Below are positions 11,053-21,318 of a stretch of DNA of 64,000 nt, piece after piece. Each line of letters begins with the position of its first letter. Position 1 is the first letter of the stretch. The position numbers and the translations under genes were made by a program. The notes beneath the pieces were generated by a model, which was not told where the DNA came from, made no database searches, and was given only the letters and a program-made list of their open reading frames with translations. Source of the DNA: Marinobacter antarcticus (GTDB taxonomy: Bacteria; Pseudomonadota; Gammaproteobacteria; Pseudomonadales; Oleiphilaceae); contig NZ_DRGY01000138.1 in assembly GCF_011049865.1 (NCBI RefSeq), positions 1 to 64,000 of the forward strand. The letters are read 5' to 3'.

Positions 11053-12611
11053 TTGTCTTCCTCACGGCAGTGACTGGCTGGCTCAGCCTCACGGAAAACC
11101 AGGGGGAGCGCGTCGATAACATCGGTCGGTATCAACCCGGCATAGCCTTTGGTTGCCGATGCCTTGGCGGCCGCTTCAAGATGAATAACGGCCCCCAACA
11201 CAGCAGCGCGGGCAGGTGCACCGGGCATCTGAGCGTAAAGCGACCCGACAACTCCCGATAACACGTCTCCCATGCCTCCGGTCGCCATGCCCGGATTACT
11301 GCCACCGGCAATATCCACCGGCTCCGAACCAGATGCGATAACCGTGCCGGCACCTTTAAGCAACACCACGCCGCCATAAACCGACTGCAGCTTTTTGGCC
11401 GCAGCCAAACGATCCGCCTCTATCTCCGGGATCGCGCAGTTCAGTAATCTGGCGGCTTCACCCGGATGCGGTGTCAGAATCTGCTGACTGACCGGTTTAA
11501 CCGCTTGGGATGACAGCAAATTAAGCGCGTCTGCGTCCAGAACGCGGGGTTTTCCGCTGTCTAAAACCTGTTGCAGCATTTGCTGGCCCCAGGCGCTTTG
11601 CCCCATACCCGGCCCGCAAACGACAACCGTCGCAGCCTGCAGCAACGCCGGCAGCTCTGAACCATGAATTACACCGTGAACCATAACCGACGGACACCGC
11701 GCCAACGCTGCCGTAACGTGCTCAGGGCGCGTCGCCAGCGAAACCAGCCCGGCACCCGAGCGTGCAGCCGCTTCCGCAGCCAACAAGCCTGCGCCACCAA
11801 AGCCCCGGTCTCCCGCGACCACCAGAACATGGCCAAACCGGCCCTTGTGGGCATTGGCGAGGCGAACGGGCAACCAATCGCGAACCGAAGGCCAACGCCG
11901 AAGCATCGCGACCGGGCTTTCGCCACTTTCATCGACGCCAGTGCCCGTTTTCAGCGCTTCAAAAACCACATCACCACACACAGCCACGCCCTGCCCGGTA
12001 TACAGCCCGGCTTTACGGCCAATAAACGTAACCGTCATGGTGGCCAGCACTACTTCGCCCCCGGCCGCCCCCGACGTGGCATTCAGCCCGGATGGCACAT
12101 CCACCGCCAGCACGGGAAGCCCGGCGCGGTTGCAGCGCACAATTATCCCGGAAAATGGTTCCCTGGGGGCACCGGAAATGCCGGTGCCCAGCATGGCGTC
12201 GACAATCAGTTTTGCTGTTTCAAACAAAGCATTCAGCGCGGGCTCGCTGATATCTCCCAGATCCTGCACCTCTACGCCATCCGCAATCGCCTTTTGCCAG
12301 GCTTTGCGGGCATCGCCACTCAACTTACCGGTGGGAGCAACCGCAAGACACTGCACAGACAGCCCGTGCCTGATGGCATTGGCCGCGATCAGATAACCAT
12401 CACCGCCGTTATTGCCAGCGCCGCAAAGCACCAACACGGGCTCTACGCCGGGCCAGCGAACAACCAATTGGCGAAATGCTGCGCGGGCAGCAGACTGCAT
12501 CAGTTCAAAGCCGTCGACGCCCTGCTGTTCGATCACATATTGATCGATACGACGCACAGAATCGGCACAAAACAGCGCATCTGATAAACTATTCCCAGCG
12601 TGCTGTGGCAT
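11049..12611 (-). CDS. nnr: Bifunctional NAD(P)H-hydrate epimerase/dehydratase
   Basis: Nnr repairs hydrated NADH and NADPH. The N-terminal YjeF domain (about 1-215, CGAGNNGGDGYLIA) epimerises the R form. The C-terminal ribokinase-like domain (about 240-510, GGMGDVLSGVVGSL) dehydrates the S form with ADP. At 520 residues it is a complete fusion of the usual kind. It is the first gene of the long leftward run and is divergent from queG, with 147 nt between them that should carry both promoters. Confidence 0.95.
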   Translation of the reverse strand: MPQHAGNSLSDALFCADSVRRIDQYVIEQQGVDGFELMQSAARAAFRQLVVRWPGVEPVLVLCGAGNNGGDGYLIAANAIRHGLSVQCLAVAPTGKLSGDARKAWQKAIADGVEVQDLGDISEPALNALFETAKLIVDAMLGTGISGAPREPFSGIIVRCNRAGLPVLAVDVPSGLNATSGAAGGEVVLATMTVTFIGRKAGLYTGQGVAVCGDVVFEALKTGTGVDESGESPVAMLRRWPSVRDWLPVRLANAHKGRFGHVLVVAGDRGFGGAGLLAAEAAARSGAGLVSLATRPEHVTAALARCPSVMVHGVIHGSELPALLQAATVVVCGPGMGQSAWGQQMLQQVLDSGKPRVLDADALNLLSSQAVKPVSQQILTPHPGEAARLLNCAIPEIEADRLAAAKKLQSVYGGVVLLKGAGTVIASGSEPVDIAGGSNPGMATGGMGDVLSGVVGSLYAQMPGAPARAAVLGAVIHLEAAAKASATKGYAGLIPTDVIDALPLVFREAEPASHCREEDK

Positions 12612-12758
12612 GAACCTTTGCCCCCGTTACAGAAACCGGTTTAAGAAAATTGGCCAGCTATCTGTAAAGCATAGCAAAACAGCGGAAAAGGTCATAACTT
12701 AATCAAATTAAATATCATTATCTCTTGCGCCACCGACGCAGTTATCCCAACGGAGTTT

Positions 12759-13838
12759 ATGAATACGACAGAAGATAACGCCCCTCGATCACCGGAACTG
12801 GCTGATTTGCCAGCGCTTATTCGACAGTGGGGCAAAGAGCTCGGGTTTTCGGAGACGGGCATCACAACGGCGGATACCGGTGAACATGCCCGGCACCTTC
12901 AGGATTGGCTGGACAGCGGCTATCAAGGCGAAATGGAGTACATGGGCCACCACGGCGACAAGCGGTATACGCCGAGCTCCCTGGTACCCGGTACAACCCG
13001 GGTGATCTCCGTGCGCATGGATTATCTGCCGTCGCCCGACAGCCCGAAAGAAGCGCTTACTAACCGGGAAAACGCGTATGTCACTCGCTATGCTCTTGGC
13101 CGTGACTACCACAAGCTGATTCGCAAGCGATTGGCAACCCTGGCAAAACGAATTGACGATGCCCTGATCGGTTATGATTACCGCGCCTTTGTAGACAGCG
13201 CTCCCGTGCTGGAGAGGGCACTGGCCCAGCGGGCCGGTCTGGGCTGGATTGGCAAGAACAATATGCTGATACACCCGAAAGCCGGATCGTTCTTTTTTCT
13301 GGGTGAGATATTTACCAGTGCGCCCCTGCCGATAGACGCACCTTTTGACACCGACCATTGCGGTAGTTGCTCTGCTTGCCTCGACCTGTGCCCGACGGAT
13401 GCGTTTGTGGGGTCGCACAAGCTGGACGCCCGACGCTGCATCAGCTACCTCACTATTGAGCTGAAAGGCAGTATTCCAGAGGAATTGCGCCCGCTGATGG
13501 GCAATCGGGTGTTTGGCTGCGATGACTGCCAACTGGTCTGCCCCTGGCAAAAATTCAGCAAACCCACCCTCGAAGACGACTTCCAACCCAGACACAGCCT
13601 GGACAACAGCTCTTTGGCGGAGCTGTTTTTGTGGACGGAAGCGCAATTTTTGAAGCGCACGGAAGGCTCGGCGATTCGCCGCACCGGATATGAGGGCTGG
13701 TTACGTAATATGGCCGTGGGGCTGGGCAATGCGCCTTCGACCATTCCGGTGATAGAAGCGCTGAAACAGCGCGCTGACCATCCTTCTGACATGGTCCGCG
13801 AGCATGTTCAATGGGCCCTGGCGCAGCATGGCTTATAG
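12759..13838 (+). CDS. queG: Epoxyqueuosine reductase QueG
   Basis: QueG reduces epoxyqueuosine to queuosine in the wobble position of GUN-decoding tRNAs, using cobalamin and two [4Fe-4S] clusters. The two ferredoxin-type motifs are intact: [16 protein letters not shown] (about residues 206-221) and [13 protein letters not shown] (about 255-267). The N-terminal half has the substrate-binding YPxGELEYM-like region (GYQGEMEYM) and the conserved [22 protein letters not shown]. It is 359 residues long. Its last 6 nt overlap the last 6 nt of orn tail-to-tail. Confidence 0.96.
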   Translation: MNTTEDNAPRSPELADLPALIRQWGKELGFSETGITTADTGEHARHLQDWLDSGYQGEMEYMGHHGDKRYTPSSLVPGTTRVISVRMDYLPSPDSPKEALTNRENAYVTRYALGRDYHKLIRKRLATLAKRIDDALIGYDYRAFVDSAPVLERALAQRAGLGWIGKNNMLIHPKAGSFFFLGEIFTSAPLPIDAPFDTDHCGSCSACLDLCPTDAFVGSHKLDARRCISYLTIELKGSIPEELRPLMGNRVFGCDDCQLVCPWQKFSKPTLEDDFQPRHSLDNSSLAELFLWTEAQFLKRTEGSAIRRTGYEGWLRNMAVGLGNAPSTIPVIEALKQRADHPSDMVREHVQWALAQHGL

Positions 13839-14375
13839 CTTGAAGAAGTGCTCGCGGTAGTGGCGCAACTCGTTGATTGAGTCACGAATGTCGTCCAGGG
13901 CCAGGTGGCTGCCCTTTTTCTTTACGCCGTCCAACACGTCCGGACGCCAGCGGCGGGCCAGTTCCTTTATGGTGGAGACGTCAAGGTTGCGGTAGTGGAA
14001 GAAATCTTCCAGTTCGGGCATGTACTTCACGAGGAACCGTCGATCCTGGCCGATACTGTTGCCGCACAGGGGGGACTTCCCCGGTTCCAGGTGCTCTTTC
14101 AGGAAGGCAAGAGTTTGCTGTTCGGCCTCGGCTGCCGATACCTTGCTTTCCCGGACGCGCTTGGTTAACCCGCTTTCGCCGTGGGTTCGGGTGCACCATT
14201 CGTCCATGGCATTCAAGAGGCTGTCGGGCTGGTGTAACGCGATGACCGGGCCTTCGGCCACGAGATTCAGTTCTGAATCTGTGATGAGGGTGGCCATCTC
14301 GATGATGCGTTCTTTTTCCGGATCCAGGCCGGTCATTTCCAGATCAATCCAAACCAGGTAGTTGCCTGCCGACAT
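13833..14375 (-). CDS. orn: Oligoribonuclease
   Basis: Orn degrades di- to pentaribonucleotides, including pGpG, the product of c-di-GMP breakdown by EAL enzymes. That is relevant given the EAL and FimX proteins in this window. The track ORF begins 43 codons early. The ATG at 14375 gives [26 protein letters not shown], the standard start with the first DEDDh acidic pair (DLE). The remaining DEDDh residues are in [10 protein letters not shown] and [14 protein letters not shown]. It has 180 residues, is divergent from rsgA, and converges on queG with a 6-nt overlap. Confidence 0.97.
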   Translation of the reverse strand: MSAGNYLVWIDLEMTGLDPEKERIIEMATLITDSELNLVAEGPVIALHQPDSLLNAMDEWCTRTHGESGLTKRVRESKVSAAEAEQQTLAFLKEHLEPGKSPLCGNSIGQDRRFLVKYMPELEDFFHYRNLDVSTIKELARRWRPDVLDGVKKKGSHLALDDIRDSINELRHYREHFFKL

Positions 14376-14460
14376 TTTATTTCCCTCAAGCCGAATATGG
14401 TTTATTCCCGTATGATGGCACAGCAACGACACCACTTTCATCCGTGTTATCTGAGACCTT
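14376..14460. promoter_or_regulatory. Divergent orn/rsgA promoter region
   Basis: Only 85 nt separate the orn and rsgA start codons, so both promoters must lie here or extend into the coding sequences. I cannot assign -35/-10 boxes with confidence. Confidence 0.45.
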
Positions 14461-15516
14461 ATGGCAAAACGGCAACTGAACAAGCAGCAGCAATTCCGGA
14501 TCAAGAAGGTTCAGGAGGAGCGCGCAGCCCGCGCAGCGCGCAAAGAGAAGTCGGTTCAGGCGCAGGCCGATGCCGGTGAACTGGGGCCAGAGCAGGAAGG
14601 GCTGATTATTGCTCATTATGGGCAACAACTGGATGTCGAGGCGCTGGAAGGTGAGCACAAAGGTGACGTTGTGCGCTGCTTTGTTCGGGCGAATATCGAC
14701 AGCCTGGTAACGGGCGACCGGGTTGTGTGGCGGCCAGGCAAGAACGAAACCGGCGTGATCGTTGCCCGCTGTGAGCGCGATAATCTGCTGCAGCGGCCGG
14801 ATAACTTTGGCGCCGTAAAGCCTGTGGCGGCGAATATTGATCACATTATTCTGGTGATCGCGCCGGAGCCTGAACCCCATGACAACCTGATAGACCGGTA
14901 TCTGGTGGCATCAGAGATCACGGATATTCCCGCGGTTATTTTGCTGAACAAGACAGACCTGATCACGGATCGAAACCGCGCGCACATAGACGCGCTGCTC
15001 GAGCGCTACGCAGTGCTTGGCTATGAAGTAGTGCGCACCTCAGCGGTGCAGTTTGACGGCGGACCTTCGCCGGAGGTTGAAGCGCTGGTGAGGGATAAAA
15101 CGAGTGCGTTTGTAGGGCAATCGGGGGTTGGCAAGTCGTCGATTATCCAGACGCTGATGCCGAATGAGGCGATTCGCGTAGGTGCGGTCTCTGAAAGCAC
15201 GGGCAAGGGCATTCACACCACAACGACTGCGAAGCTGTTTCACTTGCCGATGGGCGGCGATCTGATTGATTCGCCGGGAATTCGGGAGTTCGGCCTCTGG
15301 CACATGAAGCCACAGGAAATCGAGTATGGTTTTCGTGAAATTCGCGAGGTGATCGGCTACTGCAAGTTCCGCAACTGCCGGCATATGGGAGACCCCGGCT
15401 GTGCGATTGATGCGGCTGCAGACTCCGGCAAACTCAGCCCGGAACGGTTGCGAAGCTTTCATCGCATTCTGCAAGATATGGCAGAGCAGCAAACTCGGGG
15501 GCTGAAAGCCAACTGA
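14461..15516 (+). CDS. rsgA: Ribosome small subunit GTPase RsgA
   Basis: RsgA is a circularly permuted GTPase that checks late 30S subunit maturation. The motif order shows the permutation: G4 NKTD (163-166), then G1 GQSGVGKSS (219-227), then G3 DSPG (270-273). A C-terminal zinc site consists of C301, C306, H308 and C314 ([14 protein letters not shown]). The basic N-terminus and the OB-fold (about 60-115) are typical. It has 351 residues and converges on motB with a 19-nt gap. Confidence 0.97.
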   Translation: MAKRQLNKQQQFRIKKVQEERAARAARKEKSVQAQADAGELGPEQEGLIIAHYGQQLDVEALEGEHKGDVVRCFVRANIDSLVTGDRVVWRPGKNETGVIVARCERDNLLQRPDNFGAVKPVAANIDHIILVIAPEPEPHDNLIDRYLVASEITDIPAVILLNKTDLITDRNRAHIDALLERYAVLGYEVVRTSAVQFDGGPSPEVEALVRDKTSAFVGQSGVGKSSIIQTLMPNEAIRVGAVSESTGKGIHTTTTAKLFHLPMGGDLIDSPGIREFGLWHMKPQEIEYGFREIREVIGYCKFRNCRHMGDPGCAIDAAADSGKLSPERLRSFHRILQDMAEQQTRGLKAN

Positions 15517-15535
15517 TCCAACACCGGCCGGCGAG

Positions 15536-16495
15536 CTACCAGTTCAGTTCGCCGGATGCAGGCTCTGCTTTTTTCTTCTGCCAGTCTCCGCCTTCAAGGT
15601 TATCCAGAGCTTTTTTCTGCGTCTCTTCAGAAGGTACCGTGAGGTCGATCAGAGGGGCGCCTTGGGCACTGGCGCTGCTGTGGATACCGTTCACGGTTTT
15701 CTTGTTGAGCACGATAATAGAAATTCGTCTGTTTACAGGCGCCGTTGGCTCATCCTGCTCGAACAGTACGGAATCACTCAGCCCCACCACCCTCGCGATC
15801 TGCTCGGCACGTACCCCGCCGGCGACCAGCGCTCGACGCGCTGTGTTCGCACGATCCGCAGAGAGTTCCCAGTTGGTATAGCCCGGGCGGCCACCAAACG
15901 GTGTAGAGTCCGTATGCCCGGTGATGCTGAGCTTGTTGTCCACTGACCCAAGGGTTTTTGCCAGCTCGAACAGAATTTCCTGAGAATAGTATTTCAGCTC
16001 GGCCTTGCCGCTATCAAACATGGGGCGACCGGAGCGATCAACTATCTGGATCCGCAGGCCCTCGTCTGTAATGTCTATCAGGAGCTGGTCTTTGAACTCC
16101 TGCAGCGTTTCGTTCTCTTCAATCCTCTGCTGCAATTCCTGAAAAAGTTCTTCCATGCGGCGCTGCTCAAGCGTGTCTGCAAGCGTATCCACCGCATCGT
16201 CGCCGATCACTAACGGGTTGGGGGCGATATTCGCGCTGGCTTCGTTGACAACCGATGCGCTGCCTTCAAGATCCACCGGGCTTGGGGACCCGCCTTCTGT
16301 GAACCCAACCGGATCACGAAAATAGCCTTCCACCGCTTTTATCTGCTCCGGCGATGCGGTTGCAGTGAGCCAGAGCACGAGAAAAAACGCCATCATCGCC
16401 ATTGCGAAGTCGGCAAAAGCCACCTTCCAGGAACCGCCGTGATGGCCCCCGGCAACGACTTTTTTACGCTTGATGATTATCGGCTGCTGTTCCAA
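15536..16495 (-). CDS. motB: Flagellar stator protein MotB
   Basis: MotB anchors the stator to peptidoglycan and carries the ion-conducting aspartate. Residues 25-45 form the single membrane segment, with Asp29 (FADFAMAMMAFFLVLWL) in the expected place. The C-terminal OmpA-like domain (about 165-275, LSITGHTDSTPFGG, LSADRANTARRALV) binds peptidoglycan. The presence of HGGSWKVAFADFAMAMMAFF favours the proton-type MotB of Pseudomonas over sodium-type PomB, though this is inference. It lies 46 nt after motA in the same operon. Confidence 0.95.
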   Translation of the reverse strand: MEQQPIIIKRKKVVAGGHHGGSWKVAFADFAMAMMAFFLVLWLTATASPEQIKAVEGYFRDPVGFTEGGSPSPVDLEGSASVVNEASANIAPNPLVIGDDAVDTLADTLEQRRMEELFQELQQRIEENETLQEFKDQLLIDITDEGLRIQIVDRSGRPMFDSGKAELKYYSQEILFELAKTLGSVDNKLSITGHTDSTPFGGRPGYTNWELSADRANTARRALVAGGVRAEQIARVVGLSDSVLFEQDEPTAPVNRRISIIVLNKKTVNGIHSSASAQGAPLIDLTVPSEETQKKALDNLEGGDWQKKKAEPASGELNW

Positions 16496-16541
16496 AAGTT
16501 CGCTCCTGGGTCAGGGATCCGGGGACAGAGAGCAGGCTGCG

Positions 16542-17393
16542 TTATTTCGCACGCACATGATCGTTCAGCTCCTGAAAACCAGGGCGCTTATCCGTTGGCA
16601 GCGCCTTGCGGCCAAATTCGATGGCCATCTGGGGGGCCTGCCCTGAAACCGTGGCAACAATAGCGGATTTAACGCACTGATAAGCTTTGAGTTCGTATTT
16701 TGCAGCATGCTCCATGGCGATAGACGTTGGCCCCACAAAACCGTACCCCATCCAGATACCCAGGAATGTTCCCACGAGCGCCGCAGCTACACTCAGACCA
16801 ATGCGCTCAGGCCCCTCACTCAGGAAATTCATGGTGACCACAATACCCAGCACCGCCGCGACTATGCCCAGGCCCGGCAACGCGTCTGCAATTTTGTTCA
16901 CCGCGTGGGCAGGTTCAAGAAGCTCATGTTCACGACTGTCAATTTCATTTTCCATCATGCCATCCAGCTCGTGGGTGGCCATATTGCCCGCGCTGATAAT
17001 TCTCAGGTAATCCGTAATGAATGCGAGCAATTCCTTTGATTTCATGATGGCCGGGTAGCGACTGAAAATCTGGCTGGATTCCGGATTATCGATATCTTCC
17101 TCAATGGACATGACGCCCTGCTTGCGGGATTTATCGAAAATCTCGTAGAGCATGCTCAGCAAGTCCATGTAATAGGATTTGTTAAACGGCGAGCCCGTGA
17201 GCAAACGCAAAACGCCGGAGAATACTTTTTTGACGGTATGGAGTGGATTGGCAATTATAAAAGAGCCAAGGGCAGCGCCGAAGATAATAAGCAGCTCCGT
17301 CGGTTGCCACAACACCATAAGGTTGCCGCCGTGGAGGGTGTACCCACCCAGAACGCTGGCAACGACAATAATTGCGCCAATAATAAGTAGCAT
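16542..17393 (-). CDS. motA: Flagellar stator protein MotA
   Basis: MotA forms the ring around MotB and transmits torque to FliG. The 283-residue protein begins with two predicted membrane segments (MLLIIGAIIVVASVLGGYTL and TELLIIFGAALGSFIIAN). A cytoplasmic domain with conserved charged residues (ESREHELLEP-like stretch EIDSREHELLEP) follows, then two more membrane segments (LPGLGIVAAVLGIVVTMNFL and AAALVGTFLGIWMGYGFV). MotA is upstream of MotB in the same direction. The 198 nt to the divergent psd gene should carry the promoters. Confidence 0.95.
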   Translation of the reverse strand: MLLIIGAIIVVASVLGGYTLHGGNLMVLWQPTELLIIFGAALGSFIIANPLHTVKKVFSGVLRLLTGSPFNKSYYMDLLSMLYEIFDKSRKQGVMSIEEDIDNPESSQIFSRYPAIMKSKELLAFITDYLRIISAGNMATHELDGMMENEIDSREHELLEPAHAVNKIADALPGLGIVAAVLGIVVTMNFLSEGPERIGLSVAAALVGTFLGIWMGYGFVGPTSIAMEHAAKYELKAYQCVKSAIVATVSGQAPQMAIEFGRKALPTDKRPGFQELNDHVRAK

Positions 17394-17591
17394 GGGTAGA
17401 ATGTGAGCCTTTATATTGAGGTTGCCGACCAGTGCCGGAAGCGATCACGCGTTTTCTGCGACTGATAATAGCAAGCCCCTGCACCATCCGCGAAGCTATG
17501 AAACAATTTCTATACATACGGACGGTGGCGCGACACTCTTGCAATACTATTTGGTAAGCTTCACACCTTTGAGCGTAGAGGAATTCTTGTA

Positions 17592-18449
17592 ATGTTCGAC
17601 AAGCTGTTCATCCTGAGCCAGTACGTGACGCCGCAGCTGGCAATTTCGCGCCTGGCTGGTCGTCTGGCAGATAATGACCACGCCCCTGCACTCAAAAATC
17701 GCGTTGTTAACTGGTTCATCAAGCGCTACGGCGTGGATATGAGCGAGGCCGCCGAGCCGGATCCAGCGGCTTATTCCAGCTTTAACGCGTTTTTTACCCG
17801 GGCGTTAAAACCTGGCATCCGCCCCATTGCGGAGGGTGAAAAGACATTCGTATGCCCGGTAGACGGTGTCATCAGCCAGCTTGGCCAAGCCTCCGGTGAT
17901 CGTGTGTTTCAGGCCAAAGGCCAGTCGTTCAGTCTGATTGAACTGCTGGGTGGCGACACTCGGTTGGCTGACGCATTCTCGGAGGGAGAGTTTTCCACAG
18001 TTTATCTCTCCCCCAAAGATTATCACCGTATTCACATGCCGCTGGCGGGCAGGCTTCGGGAGATGATTTATGTTCCAGGCAAGCTGTTTTCGGTGAACCC
18101 GATGACGGCAGAGAATGTGCCTAACCTGTTTGCCCGAAATGAACGGGTTGTCTGTATTTTTGATACCAAAGCGGGGCCCATGGCGCTGGTTCTTGTGGGC
18201 GCGATGATTGTGGGCAGCGTTGAGACGCCCTGGGCCGGGGTTGTGGCGCCCAATGGCGACGGCGTGCGAGCGGTTACCTACGAGGGTGGGAGTGCGGTTG
18301 CGTTTGCCAAAGGTGAGGAAATGGGGCGTTTCCGTTTGGGCTCTACGGTGGTGATGGTGATGCCCAAGGGGAGCGTGAGCTGGAATGCTGAGCAGGTTGC
18401 GGGGAAGTTGGTTCGGATGGGTGAGGCATTTGGTCGGGTTGGGGTTTAA
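17592..18449 (+). CDS. psd: Phosphatidylserine decarboxylase proenzyme
   Basis: Psd converts phosphatidylserine to phosphatidylethanolamine at the inner membrane. It is made as a proenzyme that cleaves itself. The cleavage motif LGST lies at residues 249-252, where Ser251 becomes the pyruvoyl group. The DGVISQLGQ, YHRIHMPLAG and FSVNPMTAENVPNLFARNERVV stretches are family signatures. It has 285 residues. The start ATG at 17592 is preceded by GAGG. Its 3' end overlaps epmA by 4 nt tail-to-tail. Confidence 0.97.
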   Translation: MFDKLFILSQYVTPQLAISRLAGRLADNDHAPALKNRVVNWFIKRYGVDMSEAAEPDPAAYSSFNAFFTRALKPGIRPIAEGEKTFVCPVDGVISQLGQASGDRVFQAKGQSFSLIELLGGDTRLADAFSEGEFSTVYLSPKDYHRIHMPLAGRLREMIYVPGKLFSVNPMTAENVPNLFARNERVVCIFDTKAGPMALVLVGAMIVGSVETPWAGVVAPNGDGVRAVTYEGGSAVAFAKGEEMGRFRLGSTVVMVMPKGSVSWNAEQVAGKLVRMGEAFGRVGV

Positions 18450-19414
18450 GCTCGTTCTAGTGGGAATGCCAGAACATCTGCAATATCACGGGTGCCGATC
18501 TTAAGCATTAACAACCGATCGAGGCCCAGGGCCACGCCGGCGCAGTCCGGGAGGCCATATTCCAAAGCTGCCAGGAAGGCTTCATCTGCGTTCATTTCGG
18601 GTTTTCCAGCGGCTTTGCGCATAAGGTTGTCGGCTTCGAAGCGGGCGCGCTGTTCTTCTACATCAGTCAGTTCCCAGTAACCGTTGCACAGCTCGAGGCC
18701 GTTGATGTGGAGCTCGAATCTGTGGGCCACGTCGAAGCCGCCAACTTGGGAAATTCTGGCCAGGGAGGCCTGGGAGGCCGGGTATTGGTTGATGAATACC
18801 GGGGTTTCAGTGCCCAGGTTGGGCTCAACGGCGAAGCTCATCAACAAATCCAGGCAACCGTCGCGGCTGAGATCCTCTAACTGCTCAGGCTCCAGCCACT
18901 GACGGCAGCGTTGGCGCAGGTCTTTTTCGGTGATGTCGAACGGGTCTATGCCTGCCCATGCGATCATTGCCTGGCGGTAGCTTGTAGTCTGCGGCCGGGG
19001 GCAGTTGAGCCAGCCGCAGACCAGATCGGACACTTCTGACATCAGGGCGGCATCGTCGAAGCCGGGGCGATACCATTCGAGCATGGAGAACTCGGGGTTG
19101 TGGCGGCGGCCACGTTCGCCGTTGCGGAACACTTTTGAGATCTGATAGATGGCGCCTGCGCCTGCGGCCAGCATGCGCTTCATGTGGTATTCGGGAGACG
19201 TTTGCAGCCAACCACCTTCAACTCCCCGGGCGCTGATCTGTGCGGATACGCCGTCAAGATTGGGCTCAGTTACACCGCAGCGGCCAAGTACCGGGGTTTC
19301 AACTTCCAGTACGTTGCGCCGGGCAAAAAAATCGCGCACAAAAGATGCCTGTTGTGCGCGGCTTTTCAAGGCTGCCCAGGTGGCGGTGGGCTGCCAGTCA
19401 GGCTGGCTTTTCAT
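18446..19414 (-). CDS. epmA: EF-P--(R)-beta-lysine ligase EpmA
   Basis: EpmA (PoxA/GenX/YjeA) is a class II lysyl-tRNA synthetase-like enzyme that lacks the anticodon domain and attaches beta-lysine to EF-P Lys34. The synthetase motifs are visible: motif 2-like FRNGERGRRHNPEFSMLEWY and motif 3-like GVALGLDRLLML near the C-terminus. At 322 residues it fits EpmA rather than full LysS (about 500). It follows efp by 7 nt on the same strand, with its partner epmB divergent on the other side of efp. Confidence 0.96.
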   Translation of the reverse strand: MKSQPDWQPTATWAALKSRAQQASFVRDFFARRNVLEVETPVLGRCGVTEPNLDGVSAQISARGVEGGWLQTSPEYHMKRMLAAGAGAIYQISKVFRNGERGRRHNPEFSMLEWYRPGFDDAALMSEVSDLVCGWLNCPRPQTTSYRQAMIAWAGIDPFDITEKDLRQRCRQWLEPEQLEDLSRDGCLDLLMSFAVEPNLGTETPVFINQYPASQASLARISQVGGFDVAHRFELHINGLELCNGYWELTDVEEQRARFEADNLMRKAAGKPEMNADEAFLAALEYGLPDCAGVALGLDRLLMLKIGTRDIADVLAFPLERA

Positions 19415-19421
19415 ATGGCAA

Positions 19422-19997
19422 TCAGCTGCTTTTTACCCGGTTCATGTACTCACCGGAGCGGGTATCAACTTTGAGCACTTCGCCGATGGTGATGAACAAT
19501 GGAACGCTGACAACGGCGCCGGTAGACAAGGTTGCTGGTTTGGAACCGCCCTGGGCGGTGTCGCCTTTCATGCCGGGGTCGGTTTCAACCACTTCAAGCT
19601 CAACGAAGTTTGGCGGGGTGATGGACAGGGGCGCGCCGTTATAAAGCGTTACGGTGTAGACGTCCTGCTCTTTCAGCCACTTGAGCGTGTCCCCAACGGC
19701 TTTCGCATCGGCAGGGTACTGCTCGAAGGAACCGTCGGTCAGCATGAAGTGCCAGAATTCCCCGTCTGTGTAGAGGTATTCCATATCCTGATCCATCACG
19801 TCTGCAGCTTCGAGGCTCTCGCCAGACTTGAAGGTGCGATCCCACACCCGGTTACTCATCAGGTTACGCAACCTGACCCGGCTGAACGCCTGGCCTTTGC
19901 CTGGTTTTACGAGTTCGTTCTCAAGAATGATACAGGGGTCGCCATCGAGTAATACTTTAAGACCGCCGCGAAATTCGTTGGTAGAATATGAAGCCAT
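19422..19997 (-). CDS. efp: Translation elongation factor P
   Basis: EF-P helps ribosomes stalled at polyproline stretches. The track ORF starts 6 codons early. The ATG at 19997, with AGGTGG upstream, gives [15 protein letters not shown] and 191 residues. Lys34 lies in KPGKGQAF exactly where EpmA acts, so this is the beta-lysylated type rather than the rhamnosylated-Arg type of Pseudomonas aeruginosa. KOW-like N domain and two OB domains are intact. It is divergent from epmB across 45 nt and probably cotranscribed with epmA. Confidence 0.97.
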   Translation of the reverse strand: MASYSTNEFRGGLKVLLDGDPCIILENELVKPGKGQAFSRVRLRNLMSNRVWDRTFKSGESLEAADVMDQDMEYLYTDGEFWHFMLTDGSFEQYPADAKAVGDTLKWLKEQDVYTVTLYNGAPLSITPPNFVELEVVETDPGMKGDTAQGGSKPATLSTGAVVSVPLFITIGEVLKVDTRSGEYMNRVKSS

Positions 19998-20042
19998 GAA
20001 ATGTCCACCTGCCAAAATGCTGTTTAAAATTCGAAGGCCGTT

Positions 20043-21077
20043 ATGATACAGCGAACCCCTGCCTCTATAGAAGCCCGGCTTTCAGGCGATGATAACCGGA
20101 GCTGGCAACAACTGCTTTCCGATTCGATAACTTCACCGCGAGAACTGCTGGAGCGACTGGAACTGTCCCCGGAGATCTGGCTGGCCGGTGCTGAAGCAGG
20201 CAACCGGCTGTTTCCTGTCAGGGTGCCTGAGCCGTTTCTGGCGCGGATGGAAAAAGGAAATCCCGCAGACCCACTGCTGCGGCAAGTTCTGCCACTTGAT
20301 CTTGAAACCGGCGTTGCCGAGGGGTTTGTTACCGACCCGCTGCAAGAAGATACGGCAATACAGGTCACCGGGCTGATCCGGAAGTATCGCAGCCGTGCTC
20401 TTTTGATGGTAACCGGCCAATGTGCGATTAACTGCCGCTACTGTTTTCGCCGGCATTTCCCCTACAACGAACAGCGCCTCAGCCCGGCCGACCGGCAAAA
20501 AGTGCTTGATACGCTTGCGGCATCCCCCGAAATCAACGAGGTCATTTTCAGCGGCGGCGACCCCCTGGCCGTTAACGACCAGCTTTTGGCCCAGTGGGCA
20601 TCGGCGATCAGCTGCATTCCTCATATTCGCCGTATACGTCTGCATACGCGCCTTCCCGTCGTGATACCGCAACGCGTGTGCGAGGCCCTGCTGGAATGGA
20701 TAGACAACACGCCGGTGCAGGTTGTGATGGTGCTGCACATCAATCACCCGGCGGAAATAGACGAATCAACCCGCCGGGCGCTGAACCATCTCCGTGCAGC
20801 GGGCGTAACACTTTTAAACCAGAGCGTGATTCTCAGGGGGATTAACGACAACGCCTGCGTTTTGGAGCATCTCAGCGAGGCATTGTTCGAAGCCGGCGTG
20901 CTGCCCTATTACCTTCACGCGTTTGACCCGGTGGCGGGCGCTCATCACTTTGATGTGTCCGACGAAGAGGCTCGAGTGCTGGTTCGGGAGTTGCTTTGCA
21001 GACTGCCAGGGTTTCTGGTTCCACGGCTGGTGCGGGAAGTTCCCGGGAACGCAGCCAAGACGCCAATTAATCTGTAG
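20043..21077 (+). CDS. epmB: EF-P lysine 2,3-aminomutase EpmB
   Basis: EpmB makes (R)-beta-lysine from lysine for EpmA. It is a radical SAM enzyme: the CxxxCxxC cluster motif is [15 protein letters not shown] (about residues 123-137). The SAM-binding [14 protein letters not shown] and the PLP-binding region in the C-terminal part are as in the family. At 344 residues it is the short YjeK type, not the longer catabolic lysine aminomutase. It is divergent from efp. Confidence 0.96.
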   Translation: MIQRTPASIEARLSGDDNRSWQQLLSDSITSPRELLERLELSPEIWLAGAEAGNRLFPVRVPEPFLARMEKGNPADPLLRQVLPLDLETGVAEGFVTDPLQEDTAIQVTGLIRKYRSRALLMVTGQCAINCRYCFRRHFPYNEQRLSPADRQKVLDTLAASPEINEVIFSGGDPLAVNDQLLAQWASAISCIPHIRRIRLHTRLPVVIPQRVCEALLEWIDNTPVQVVMVLHINHPAEIDESTRRALNHLRAAGVTLLNQSVILRGINDNACVLEHLSEALFEAGVLPYYLHAFDPVAGAHHFDVSDEEARVLVRELLCRLPGFLVPRLVREVPGNAAKTPINL

Positions 21078-21318
21078 TTGGAAGCGGTTTAGCGATGCCT
21101 GAGAAGCGACAACCTGGCTTTACATGTCAAACATTGTTAACAGACGACGTTCTCGCTTTCTTGCACTGGTTTGCGGCCCCAAAGTCAAGTACCTTCTATC
21201 TTGTAAAAATATGTATTTACGGTGTTTTCCTGATATCTCCGCAAGTCACACTGGTATCTGCGGGGCAGGATAAGAAAACCCTGAATGCGAAACGTTGTCC
21301 TGATATTGGCGCACATTC
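21078..21318. other. Gene-poor gap before fimW
   Basis: The gap is 241 nt long. An 80-codon ORF crosses it (21095-21337) but has no recognisable protein features and runs into the fimW start. I see no convincing terminator or operator. It presumably holds the fimW promoter. Confidence 0.3.

Noticed and set aside
11664-12584. 306-codon ORF on the + strand
   Set aside because: Antisense shadow of nnr.
14376-14504. N-terminal extension of orn in the track
   Set aside because: The 43 extra residues overlap the rsgA start region and have no match to oligoribonuclease; the family start is at 14375.
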